From positions 85,732,417 to 85,796,416 of the forward strand of contig NC_092803.1 of the NCBI RefSeq assembly GCF_040954645.1: a stretch of DNA of 64,000 nt. Direction: 5' to 3'. Below the pieces are notes generated by a model. That model did no database searches, had not been told where the DNA came from, and saw only the letters and a list, made by a program, of their open reading frames with translations. Positions 21,800-31,884 of the stretch are shown piece by piece (the first letter of the stretch is position 1; the number at the start of each line of letters is the position of its first letter). Made by a program: the position numbers and the translations under genes. This stretch comes from Diabrotica undecimpunctata (Eukaryota; Arthropoda; Insecta; Coleoptera; Chrysomelidae).

Positions 21800-22470
21800 G
21801 AATGCCTGGCAAACCTATAGATAGAGCAGTAGTAACTCCAATTAAAGTGTTTTTTAAATATCTACCTCTTTCTACCATTCTTATCAACAAAAAACTTAGG
21901 AACTCTACCACTAGAGTTATGATATACCCTGGAACAAATATTGTATCTAATCACAAGCTTTTAGTAGCTGATGCAATAATTAGGCTAAAAGAATAGAAAA
22001 AAAAACAGCAAAAAATTTTAATATTTCAGATGTCAATAAAAGTAAAATAGAAAATGTTGTAAACAATCTCATGAAAGAAATGAGAACATAGTGTAACTAA
22101 TAGATCAATGGGTGATGGAAGAAATACTAGACCTTTTTGAACAAAGAGGCAATAAAATGATAAGGCAGACGAATACAGAAAAAAAACAAAGGGAAATAAA
22201 ACAAAAAATAGGTTTGACTAGAAATAGAAGAATTAGAAAAGAAGCTTGATATGTTCAATTTGTAGCCCAAGAAGGTTTGTGAAGTTTCTGGCCTGTATAG
22301 TAAGAGAAACGGTAAAACTCTAGTAGGTAATACATGAAAAGTTATCATTTATGAATGAGATATTTGAAATACTGAAATTTTAAAATCTGAATTTCTTCAT
22401 ACAATAATATCAGTCAAAACCAAGAAAGCAATTGGACCATCCAACATCCCAGCTTCTTGTTCATTAAGTA
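21800..22470 (+). pseudogene. RTE-like LINE fragment, plus strand
   Basis: RNSTTRVMIYPGTNIVSNHKL near 21900-21960 corresponds to the C-terminus of RTE/BovB-type endonucleases (YPGADINSDH in better copies), followed by a decayed linker and KKAIGPSNIPA near 22420, the start of the RT domain. Stops and shifts throughout. It ends where the minus-strand RTE tail begins. Confidence 0.6.
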
Positions 22471-22538
22471 CCATGTCCTTTCAGAACGTTTGTTACCATT
22501 ATAGCTATCTTAATTTTATTCAATACCACCCTAAATAA

Positions 22539-22839
22539 CATCATCATCATCATCATTCTGTCTTTACAACCCTATGTGGATCCTAGCCTCCTCAAGAATT
22601 TCTCTCCAGTTGTTCCCATCCATCGTCTTTTTCTGCCAAGCATGTATTCCCATATTTCTCATGTCTTCTTCGACTTTATCAAGAAACCTTGTTCTATTTC
22701 TTCCTCTTCTCTGACCAATGGATCTATCAAGGAGCATTTTTTCTATCTGGGTCATTTTGTTCTATCCGCATTACATGCCCTGCCCACTTCAGACGTCCTA
22801 TCTTAATATGTTTTACAATATCAGGTTCCTGGTATATTC
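22539..22839 (-). pseudogene. RTE C-terminal coding end and 3' tail
   Basis: Codes the typical RTE C-terminus with a basic patch (GQRRGRNRTRFLDKVEEDM) and EEARIHIGL, then the (ATG)n tail in sense direction. It is the downstream half of the RTE split by Gypsy B. Upstream of the Met in this frame it reads on as GRLKWAGHVMRI. Confidence 0.8.
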
Positions 22840-23236
22840 TGAACTGAGTTTATTTATCTAATTTATTAAATTTATTTATTATAAAAATGTTCTAACACTT
22901 AGTTTATTAAAGTCTTTATTTGTACAATATTACCCTAATTTATTTCACACTATAATTATATAATTTATTTACAACATTTATTACAATTTCTATTCCCGAC
23001 AATACGCGCGTTACATTTCAAAACTCGACTCGATATTATTATTCCGAATGCTCACACAATTCCGCTATATATATCAAACAGCCGTTAGTCTGGAATCCCC
23101 TCGACTGGATGTTGACCTTTCTCGAATGGGAGGGAACGCCTGACAGGTTACTAGCGGGTCGGAGAATATACTAGAAAACACAAGATAGAATAAAAAAATG
23201 TTTACAGGCCAAACATTAGTCATATTTATCGTAACA
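22840..23236 (-). repeat. 3' LTR of Gypsy B
   Basis: 397 bp. It matches 33565-34242 over its whole length once the 243-bp insert and longer TA tract there are removed. The LTRs differ at several positions, so this insertion is older than Gypsy A. Confidence 0.88.
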
Positions 23237-23671
23237 TTGCCCCCCTCTTAAAAAAAAGGTTCCTCCTGGAACCCATAGCACACTACCACCTAGCATTGAA
23301 ACTTCCGTGTTAACGAATAAAACAATGATTGGCGCATCACCTAGTGATCGGGCGCGTAACTATAATACATGGCGCTAAATTCAAAAGTTTAGTAATATTG
23401 TCTAGGATTGTGAACTCATTTTAAAGTAAAGGAAAATCGATATAATCCTAAAATAACAAGAAAAATCCTTATCATATACGATAATAAATATTTTTCGTAT
23501 ACTTTTTGGGTTTTCTTGTTATGTTGAGACTATATTTATTTTCCAATACATTAAAATGTCAAAGTGATTAAAAAAAATTAAAGAATAAAATATAGAATAA
23601 AACCTTTATTTATAAAAATATTACAAGAAATGTTATATGTGTTACAAGAAATATTAATAATACAAGCCAAG
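23237..23671 (-). other. 3' internal end of Gypsy B, then unassigned DNA
   Basis: The first ~13 bases read AAGAGGGGGGCAA on the minus strand, a polypurine tract beside the LTR. No coding frame follows; the rest leads into the Gypsy C remnant. Confidence 0.5.
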
Positions 23672-23838
23672 TGTAGTATAATTTAGTTTTCTTAATGTTT
23701 TGACAACAACTGGTCAGTATTTAAATAATTGTTTTGTCATTCTTATGTCAAGTTTTATGCGAATAAAAGCCTAATTCTGCAAAAGGCATTTTACGACAAT
23801 TTTAGTTGCATAAATTTATAACGGAGAAGTACTTTAGA

Positions 23839-25206
23839 CAGGGACGGACTAAGGCCTAGGCAACCTAGGGCCGATAAATTTTGGGGCCCGGAAATTAGGT
23901 TTTTAATTTTTATTTTGATTTACCAGAATAACGCGGTATTGATTAATTAAAAATCCACCAAAATAAATAAATACATCTTTGGAATCATCTTCTATTCGAT
24001 TCACCAAACAACGCTAATGACAAAAGAAACGAATAATTGACAATAACCACATCAACCTCATAGCAATTTTTATAACAAGATCTAAAAATTACCGGAACCA
24101 TTGACACTGGACTGGAAAAAACAAATGATAAATGAAGAAAAATATTGGAATGAAGTACGTAAACGCATGGTAGCGACAATTAAATTTATTTCTTTATATT
24201 CTTTAGCGTCTCGTGGTAAAAATTAAGTGTTTTAGTAAAAATAATAGTAATTTTATAGGTCTTTGGCATATGTATCTGAGTTTTATCCATTTCTGCAGGA
24301 AAACATGCAAAAATATGAAGACTGCGGCACCACTACCAAACTATTTGTCGTATATAATATGTGATGAATTTATTTCTATTATATAGAAAGATTTACAACT
24401 CAAAATAGTGAGCGAAATAAAGGAAGCCAAATTTTAAGAGCAAACACTAAACTATTTAACATATTTGTTACACCATGCGGTTTGCTCGTACCGATGCTTT
24501 AAAATCCTTAAAGGAAAATTATGAAGAAATTAAACATTATTTGTGCATTTTTCTTCAAACAAAGATGAAAACCCGCTAACAAGGTCCGAAGCTGCCGGTT
24601 TATATACAAACTTCTAATAATACGAATATGAATATGGTTCACTGATAGATGAAATCTGTTGGAGATGATATTGACCATTTATAAAAAGAATCCGAAAGAG
24701 TTAAAGGAACTGCATATACTAATGATAAAATACGGCATAAAATATGAAAAATATTTTATCATGAAATTCCACAAAATAAAGTAAAATTTAGTGGCAAAAG
24801 CTCTACACGTTTTGAGCTTCTGTACGAGTCCTCTGATAATTCCTGGTAGGATGAAATACGTGTAAGCGAACATACAGAGGCACTACGTGAAATCAAATCC
24901 TACCTGCTTTCTTTTATTTCGGTTTACTCTTTATAAGTGCAAGAAACCAATTCGCCAAGGATTTTTGCTTAGATGAGGAGATATACCGTGGAATGCAACT
25001 TTTAGATTCTCCATATCTCTCTTACATCTTTTAGCATCGTCTGTTTTGCTGTTTTGCCTTACAATTTATAGAAGGCAAAAATTTTCGGATTTCTACTTTT
25101 GTGATTTTTATTTATTTTATTTAATAGTTAACAAACTACCAAACTGACAAATAGGCCCGTAATTACAATTTTGCCTAGGGCCTTCTTTAGCCTCAGTGCG
25201 TTACTG
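23839..25206 (+). mobile_element. hAT-like DNA transposon remnant
   Basis: Ends CAGGGACGGACT... and ...AGTGCGTTACTG form imperfect inverted repeats starting CAG, as in hAT elements. Possible 8-bp duplication ACTTTAGA/ACTTTAAG (two mismatches). Inside, FARTDALKSLKENYEEIKHYL and, in another frame, LTRSEAAGLYTN recall the hAT transposase region after the conserved Trp. Stops and frameshifts throughout. Confidence 0.65.
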
Positions 25207-25493
25207 ACTTTAAGCCAGATAAACTAGAGGCTGATCCAAACTGTCAAACTTCTACCAAAGAATTCAAACATTGGTATATAACATTCAAGAATTTTTTGAA
25301 AAGCAATGAATCTAAAAATAAATCGCTAGAAGATAAAAATAAGTACATGCTTTTAATAAATTTTGTCCCGCATACAGTCTATGATTACATAAGCGAAGCA
25401 ATCAATCTGGAAAACCCATTGCTTTTTTCACACATACCCTCACAGATTCTGAATGAAAACATTATGCAATTGAAAAAGAAGCATATGCGTTGA
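25207..25493 (+). pseudogene. Gypsy C gag fragment
   Basis: Reads FKPDKLEADPN...KHWYITFKNFLKS...YMLLINFVPHTVYDYI, a capsid-type gag N-terminal region. It follows directly on the hAT element, so the hAT inserted into gag. The frame ends at 25493 and nothing of nucleocapsid, protease or RT follows. Confidence 0.55.
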
Positions 25494-25569
25494 AGTATTA
25501 AAAAAATGCAGACATTATCTGGTAGGAAGGCAATTCAAATCAATCACAGAACAAATCACTATTTTGTTT

Positions 25570-25850
25570 ATATAGAATGCCGGCATATTTAAAATCTGAC
25601 AGAAGAACTAGCTTTATTTCACAAGAATTTATTAATTATCTACACTCTAAAGGAATATGTTCAAGTAGAACAACACCATATAACCATGAAGGAAATGGTT
25701 AAGTCGAAAGATACAATGAGTTATATGGAAATTGGTGAATCTACCAGTGAAAACCAAAAATGTAGACATCACTAAATGGGAAACTCCTTTACCAGGTGCT
25801 CTGCACTATATACGAAGTTTACTGTTGAATTGAATTGTTATATTATTGAA
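25570..25850 (+). pseudogene. Gypsy C integrase fragment
   Basis: DRRTSFISQEFINYLHSKGI and TTPYNHEGNG.VERYNELYG match the second catalytic Asp region and the glutamate region of a Gypsy integrase core; a stop interrupts before VER and others follow. It is joined to gag by deletion of about 2 to 3 kb of normal content. Confidence 0.6.
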
Positions 25851-26163
25851 TCACGATAATGATGAAGATGAAAGTCCAAATAACACACTAGAGAATTCTA
25901 CTACTAAATCAATACCAGATGAGACAAAAAATTTACCTGTTCAATAACCTGATGATAATTATGAACCAAGATTGGAAAATTCAGATTTTCAATCTAGCTG
26001 GAACTAAAAATTAACCAAGATAATTGCAATATTTTGTTCAAAAATAGGGACGGGTGAATGTAGTATAATTTAGTGTTCTAAATGTTGTGACAAAATCTTG
26101 TCAGTATTTAAATAATTTGTTTGTAATTCTAATATCAAATAAAAGCCTAATAAGCAACAAACA

Positions 26164-26372
26164 TCGGCCAGACATTCTGAGTTCTTTGTAGCACTTACAC
26201 TCTAATCTAATAACACAAACTACTAGCGGTCAGTGAGAACTCTTACAGTCTGGCGTTCTACTCACAGAGAACACAAGACCTCTGCTAAGTTGGAAACAGA
26301 AAAATTAAATGATTTAGTTCTAGAATGAAGTTTATATACATATATTATTATTCTTATTTATATATAATATAC

Positions 26373-26381
<9 letters not shown>
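26164..26381. other. Unassigned sequence before a TA tract
   Basis: Somewhat GC-richer than the surroundings, no coding frame. It could belong to a further LTR. Confidence 0.3.

Positions 26382-26466
<85 letters not shown>
26382..26466. repeat. (TA)n microsatellite
   Basis: TA repeat about 75 bp left of a hammerhead-like motif and about 150 bp left of an inverted dimer. Confidence 0.95.
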
Positions 26467-26468
<2 letters not shown>

Positions 26469-26540
26469 AAACTCAATTTATTAGGGCTGTAGGGCTGCAG
26501 TCAGAAGTTTGGCCGGGATGTTACAGAAACACTCTTTTGA

Positions 26541-26590
26541 CTTTTGGTCTAGCTTTCGGAATTGTTTTATTCCTTTTTCAAAACACTGTA
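26541..26590 (-). ncRNA. Degenerate hammerhead-like motif
   Basis: On the minus strand: GUU, UUGAAAA in place of the core, an extra A, helix GGAAU/AUUCC, GAAA, loopless AG/CU helix, A as cleavage base, GAC pairing with GUU. The same layout as in the PLE palindrome, but the core is mutated (C3 and G8 lost), so activity is not expected. Confidence 0.3.
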
Positions 26591-26619
26591 ATAAGAGGAA
26601 TGTGTAAATATTTACAATA

Positions 26620-26895
26620 TATCACAATTCGTCAGTGCAACTTACTAGTCGTTGAGATTATTTATATAAAGCTTTGACACTCAACATTAATAACACACAT
26701 ATAATATGTAACATAAAATAATGGACAAAATACATTTTAAAATTTTGTTAAGGATAGTAAAACTTCGTTTATTTAAAATGTATTTTGTCCATTATTTTAT
26801 ATGTTATATTTTATATGTGTGTTATTAATGTTGAGTGTCAAAGCTTTACATAAATAATCTCATCAACTAGTAAGTTGCACTGACGAATTGTGATA
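26620..26895. repeat. Inverted dimer, ~122-bp arms
   Basis: Left arm 26620-26741 and right arm 26772-26895 are reverse complements with a few differences and a 2-bp indel; spacer 26742-26771. The outer side of the left arm leads into the hammerhead-like motif. Confidence 0.85.
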
Positions 26896-27612
26896 CGATT
26901 CTATGATGCTAACCTCAGAAGGATAACTGAATCAGTATTAGTAAGATATTAGTAATCAGTATCAGTATTAGTTAGACTGAAAAACACTAATTTGAGCGAT
27001 TTTCATTTGTCAACGATAAAAGTTGTAACTTTTAGATGTTGCAAATCGAAAGTCTATAAGGCCCTACCAAAATATTGCTTATTGCAAAAAGAAAACCTAA
27101 GAATGAGGAATAATCGAATGATAGCGAAAAGAAAAAACGAGCAAAAAAAAAGACCAATGGATAAGGTAAATCAGTTATTTCTAAGGTATGTTTAAAGTTT
27201 TCACCCAGAATGCAAGCTTGGCTAAAACCTGATATAGTAACTATATTTGCTCAGTATAAACTCCAAACAACAGAAGATAATAATGTTTTTATGCCTGAAA
27301 TGACAAACACAATTACAATCAACAGATTTTTTCACCAGTATGTCATCTTAAGATCAGTCATCCCATGTTATATCCCTATCATCAACAGAATAGGACAGAT
27401 CCCTGTCGACACATTAAAATTTATTAATTCAGAACTCTGAAAGCCTGACCGCTGTCTGTGTGGATGCGGGCTAATATAAGGGACAAACCAATTAAATGTT
27501 ACAACTTACAATAATATACAAAATAGTGGTTAAGTACACAGTATTTTAAGATAATAAAATTAAATAATGTGGACTAAAAATATATTATGTATACAAACAC
27601 ATGCATGTACAC

Positions 27613-27615
<3 letters not shown>
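26896..27615. other. Unassigned sequence
   Basis: Two short open frames (26992-27195 and 27210-27440, plus) follow each other, the second starting with MQAWLKPDIVTIFAQYKL. I recognise neither; they could be pieces of one decayed protein or chance. Confidence 0.3.

Positions 27616-27705
<90 letters not shown>
27616..27705. repeat. (TA)n microsatellite
   Basis: About 90 bp of TA. Confidence 0.95.
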
Positions 27706-27711
<6 letters not shown>

Positions 27712-27889
27712 CATGTAATTAAATTTTAAAACCTATAAACCCAACAGTTAGTTCTACGATTCTAAGATCCAGCACTATAAAGATGTAAAAATAACATTAA
27801 AATAAAAAAATATGTAAAGTATTACCTAGTTACAATAAAAACATGAAGTATTTTACAAAGTTAAGTTTTCAAACTCTATGGTACCAGTA

Positions 27890-28215
27890 ACTCTTTTCTA
27901 CTAATATTTATATATTTATTGAGACATATTAAATACATTTACATTTAGGTTGTTTAACAAAGATAAGTATCTATTCAGTGAGCTATTAGCACCATAGGTT
28001 GTTCTACAAAATGGAACATTAAAAGTACATAGATGAGGCAAACCAATGGTAATACGGTACTCTAAGACCAATCTCACCCACAAGAGAGGGACATATCCCT
28101 CCTCATACTTAAAGCAGGCAAGCTCATAGACCTCTCCATGATAGTGTTGTCATGGTCTGCTAATCTAATCCAACTTTGAAAGGTGCACACCTGTAGAAAT
28201 TTATGCCGAACCCTC
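27890..28215 (-). pseudogene. LINE reverse transcriptase C-terminal fragment
   Basis: LERVRHKFLQVCTF, then in a shifted frame ITIGLPHLCTFNVPFCRTTY and NSSLNRYLSLLNNL. This is the usual C-terminus of insect Jockey/R1-like LINE RTs (RVQHKFL ... VPFCRT.YG.NS..NR). Broken by frameshifts; no catalytic part is left. Confidence 0.55.
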
Positions 28216-28375
28216 TCTAAGGTGATGCTTTTAAGATAGTTGTTGAACCACCACCTACAAATAATTCAAATAGTAAGCTAAGTAAGACTGGTTTTATAAT
28301 ATATAATTTTAGGTTAAATTTATAATTAACTAATTTTATAAGTAAATGGTCACATATTGGTATAATAGTTCTTAC

Positions 28376-28681
28376 CTGGTCCTGGTAAAAACAAACTCGG
28401 AGCGGCTGTTCTTGTAATAATAATGTAATCTTCCTCTTTAAAATGACTAGCGAATACACGAAAATTGTTATAAATAGTTTCTGTTGCAGCATTATCTAAT
28501 TAGGGCTCTTAACAGCATTCACCCATTTATCAAACATATCCATATAATTTCGTGGACTTGGAAAACGGTAACGCTTGCTAGTAGTGCTAGTAGTATCCAT
28601 GCAATCTGGAACACAACATCTTCTTCTTTGTTCATTTCTTCGTTTTTCCATTGGTATTCCATATAATGTGTTCGATGCCAT
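28376..28681 (-). pseudogene. THAP-domain exon, frameshifted
   Basis: MEKRRNEQRRRCCVPDC...YRFPSP...WVNAVKSP gives the first Cys pair, the FP and the Trp of a THAP zinc finger. After a one-base shift near 28495 it continues as IYNNFRVFASHFKEEDY, where the third Cys of the finger is replaced by Phe but the His remains, and it ends PSLFLPGP at a good splice donor (GTAAGAAC). An intron donor argues against a processed copy; a THAP-bearing DNA transposon is the simplest source. The zinc site is incomplete. Confidence 0.6.
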
Positions 28682-28713
28682 AATAAATCGTCTAAAATTG
28701 TACCTTTTTGCAC

Positions 28714-28999
28714 TACTTAAATAAAAAAATTTAAATTAGAAAATAAATTATAAAAAATAAAACAAATACAAATATGGCGCCGTATTTATCTAAACTCAAC
28801 TTTGACTTGATCACATGATCACTCACAGCAGTCACAGCACACTCCCTCCGCGTAGGAACGAGACTAGCAGCGCCACCAAACGAATGGGCGCCTAATCCGA
28901 ACTTGATTTGACCTTGGCTATCCCTGTTACCAATCTAGGTGTAATTTTATCTATGCTGGAACCTTGTCGGGACTGGAACTGGAACGGTATGCTCTTACG
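28714..28999. other. Boundary DNA between THAP remnant and Gypsy B coding end
   Basis: No coding frame. Probably contains the end of the THAP element and the end of Gypsy B internal DNA; I cannot place the junction. Confidence 0.3.
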
Positions 29000-29011
29000 G
29001 TATGCTGGTCA

Positions 29012-29700
29012 CTAACTGGACCCTCTTTTACAACTTCCAGTTGTATAAAAATGACAAGGGACGGTTTTCTCTCCGCACCAGTAACTATGCGGATTGCAAC
29101 AGACTAACACCTGAACTTCGATGTCTTTAAAGATCTCCTCCACCAGACTTCGGATAACCCTCCAATCTAATTGACGGCACTCTAACTTCGGCATGGCTAA
29201 CTTTTGCACGTCAGACTCTAGTGCGTGCTCTCTTACTTGAAGTAAGGCTTCCCATACATCTCGGTAGGTATTTTGGTCACGGGCAGTGTCTTTTGTTACC
29301 AGGTAGAAAAGGTAACGTGATGCATCTTGGAGTTTCAAGGCTTTCTCGGCAGCTGGCACTTGGCATTGAAGTTCTGCAACTCGACCGAACTTCCTTCGAA
29401 AGACGGATGCCAACCCTGGTGCGTCTTTGATACTGACCGGGATGGTAAGGGCCAGCGAGTAGTCATCGGGAAGCGCGAGTAGATCTTGCTTTTCTTCAGT
29501 GCTAACACCATGTCTTGTTTTGCCGGTACCTCCATAGGCCCTCATTAATTGCTTAAACGTGAGGCCAGACACGTCTTGGACTTGGTTTACTTCCACTACT
29601 TCATCTACGTCGTGGTCATCTTCGAAAGACGCCAGCCTGTTATGGTGTACTATCATCGGCTTTCCCCTCGGAATCTTGCTTATTCGATAGATGACATCTC
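29012..29700 (-). CDS. Gypsy B macrodomain (OARD1/TARG1-like) with partial CCCH finger
   Basis: The frame runs on from the integrase tail (RISKIPRGKPMIVHHNRL) without a new start. Then DDYSLALTIPVSIKDAPGLA, SVFRRKFGRVAELQ, SRYLFYLVTKDTA, NTYRDVWEALLQVREHALES, VQKLAMPKLECRQLDWRVI and EEIFKDIEVQVLV follow the strand and helix order of Poa1/OARD1-type macrodomains, which bind or remove ADP-ribose. The loop that normally reads RIGCG-D-L is shortened here to KLECRQLDW, so the catalytic Asp known from TARG1 seems lost. The C-terminus CHFYTTGSC begins a CCCH finger and stops before its last Cys and His. Role in the element unknown; an accessory pol domain against host ADP-ribosylation is a guess. 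Confidence 0.75.
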
Positions 29701-30378
29701 ATTGATCTTCTCCATAATGAGGTATGGACCTTCCCAAAACTGCTGCAGCTTGGAAGAACAACCTTTTCGCTTCTTATGATTATGGAGCCAGACTTTGTCG
29801 TTTTTCTTAAAGCACCCCTTTTCGGCTTGCGTATGGTACCGTTTCTTCATTCGGTCGCTAGCGATCTGAAGATGGGAACGGATCAACTCGTGTACATCGT
29901 CCATTCTTCTTCGTAATTCGATCACATAATCTTCACCTGCTACATCTCCAGGTCGACACCCAAACTCTAGATCACAAGGTAGTCGCATCTCGCGTCCCAA
30001 TAGGACTCTGGCTGGTGTCTGGCCTGTTGATTCGTTAACAGCAGATCTGTACGCCATTGTGAAGAGCGGAAGATATTGGTCCCAGTCTCGCTGATGATCG
30101 GACACCATCTTTGTCAAATACTTGCCAACTGTCCTATTCATCCGTTCTACCATACCATCCGATTGCGGATGATATGCTGTAGTTCTTGTTTTCTTCATGC
30201 CTAGTCTCTCACATATTCCTTGGAATAGATCGCTTTCGAAGTTCCTTCCTTGGTCACTATGGATCTCCAAAGTTACTCCAAATCTGCTGATATATTCTTG
30301 AATCAATTTACCTGCAATGGTGGCGGCCTTCTGGTCTGGAAGTGCGTAAATCTCGATCCACTTAGTGAAGTAATCCAT
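29680..30378 (-). pseudogene. Gypsy B integrase core and C-terminal domain
   Basis: Core with MDYFTKWIEIYALPDQ (first D), IHSDQGRNFESDLFQ (second D) and SDGMVERMNRTVG (E); all three catalytic residues are kept. The C-terminal GPY/F-type domain reads WEGPYLIMEKIN. A frameshift near 29695 separates it from the tail that leads into the macrodomain. Its N-terminal zinc domain is cut off by the MITE at 30384-30801. Confidence 0.85.
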
Positions 30379-30383
30379 TATTA

Positions 30384-30801
30384 AACCCTATTCATTCTAC
30401 AAATTCCCAGTCGTCAACAGAACCACGTGTAAGCCAAACAGGGTCGTACTGATGTACGACCTATGTATCATATGATTTTTAAAAATATTTACTTTTGAAA
30501 CTGTTAGTGTAAGAATTTCTTGAAATTTAATCATTATATCACAATTAAACTAAACTCTAAAAAATAACACGTCCAGTAAATAACTTAACAATAACTATAA
30601 CATAAATATAACACAATATAATAACTTAAAAATCAACACGATACAATTAGAGTTTAAAATAATCACAAGTTGGGATCTGTAACATGAGAATCTGTCTCGC
30701 TTACGGTAATAAATTATATTTTATTGCCTCTTGACGAATGAAACGGCGAATATCAACACGTGCTCATGTTTACTGATGGGAATTTGGTAAACGAATATAC
30801 T
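30384..30801. mobile_element. MITE copy B inserted in the Gypsy B integrase
   Basis: 418 bp, flanked by TTA (30381-30383 and 30802-30804). Counting TTA once, the integrase codons on both sides join in frame, which fixes the boundaries. The ends are imperfect inverted repeats with AAATTCCCA and CACGTG in common. It shares most of its length with copy A. A 3-bp TWA-type duplication points to PIF/Harbinger, not proven. Confidence 0.78.
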
Positions 30802-30804
30802 TTA

Positions 30805-31094
30805 CCAACATGTACTTGCCTCCATTTTCACTTTCTGGAAATGACCCAGCAATGTCCAAAGCTATTCTTTCAAACGGGCTTCTAGCATTATATTGTCTCA
30901 TAGGAGCTCTCCTTTTTCGGTAAAGCACAAATAGTACATTTCTTACACCAGTCTTTTACGTGGTCGGCACTGTTCATCCAATAAAACCGTTCCCGAATTC
31001 GCTGAAGGGTTTTCTTTACACCGAAATGCCCCCCTGATGGACTGTCGTGTAACTGACGAAGTACTTCGGCTATTCTGCTCTTCGGGCTCACCAA
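30805..31094 (-). pseudogene. Gypsy B integrase zinc domain and start of core
   Basis: HDSPSGGHFGVKKTLQRIRE...CKKCTICA is the HHCC zinc-binding domain. Past an apparent stop at 30888, FERIALDIAGSFPESENGG follows in a shifted frame, leading to the MITE junction. Confidence 0.8.
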
Positions 31095-31884
31095 CTATCT
31101 TCTTTTCTCTGAACCGTCATCATTTTCCCGTACTCGTTTGAGCAAACTATCTTCCATGATAAATGAGTCCCACTGGGCCCAATACATCTTAACTACTGAG
31201 CACAGGTTTGATATTTCTTGCCAAGGTGGTCGACGGTTTTCCTCTTTCCATTTTCGAATTTTTTGTATAACTGGACCTCTCTCCTGTTCTTCCCTTATCT
31301 TAGTAGGCGTCCAATCGTCGTTGACCATCGTTATTCTTAGCACTGCTGCTTCCTTGGATTCCGTTTTGTTGCAGTGGGAACACTCTGCTGGGCATGGCCT
31401 TCTGGAAAGAGAATCAACGTTTCTGTGGCTAAATCTGGCCCGGCGCTCAATCTTGGAGTCGTTCGATCCATCTGGCTATCTGACTCTCTGGATTCTTAAA
31501 CTGTATCAACCACTTAAGGGCGGCATGGTCGGTTCGAATTAAAAACTTCCTTCCATAGAGGTATTGATAGAAGTGCTCTACTGATTTCACTACTGTGAAA
31601 TATCCAAGGACCCGTTCCTGTCCTCCTTGAATCTGAGATAGCACTCCTTCAATTCCCACATTACTTGAATCTGTATCTAAGATGAACTCTTCTTCTGGCA
31701 GTGGATATCCTAAAATTGGTGCTGTGATTAAATGCTTTTTTAAATTCTCAAACTCACTTTGGCAGTCTGTATCCCAGCGGTAATCTATTGCTTCCTCTGT
31801 AAGTCGCGTTAATGGCTTAGCGATATCTGCAAACTTCTTAATAAACCTCCGGTAGTAAGTACATAGTCCAAGAAAACTTCTCAC
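31095..31884 (-). pseudogene. Gypsy B RNase H and linker
   Basis: The frame beginning MRSFLGLCTYYRRFIK is the RT connection; then FILDTDSSNVGIEG and IRTDHAALKWL give RNase H acidic residues. The piece 31343-31095 is the linker to integrase. Frame breaks near 31447 and 31095. Confidence 0.8.

Larger units (their letters stand above)
23672..26163 (+). mobile_element. Gypsy C remnant (plus strand), with a hAT element inside
   Basis: Direct repeats beginning TGTAGTATAATTTAG at 23672 and 26060, about 105 bp each and diverged, frame the remnant; a purine-rich tract (AATAGGGACGGG) precedes the right copy, as a PPT should. Between them lie a hAT remnant (23839-25206), a gag fragment and an integrase fragment. 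Most of pol is deleted. The LTR boundaries are approximate. Confidence 0.6.

Noticed and set aside
22127..22348. Minus-strand hydrophobic frame
   Set aside because: Antisense shadow of the decayed RTE linker; no conserved features.
29012..29656. Macrodomain as a captured independent host gene
   Set aside because: The frame continues from the integrase tail without a start codon or flanking insertion marks, so it is part of the polyprotein.
31138..31542. 134-codon plus-strand frame opposite Gypsy B
   Set aside because: Antisense shadow of RNase H.
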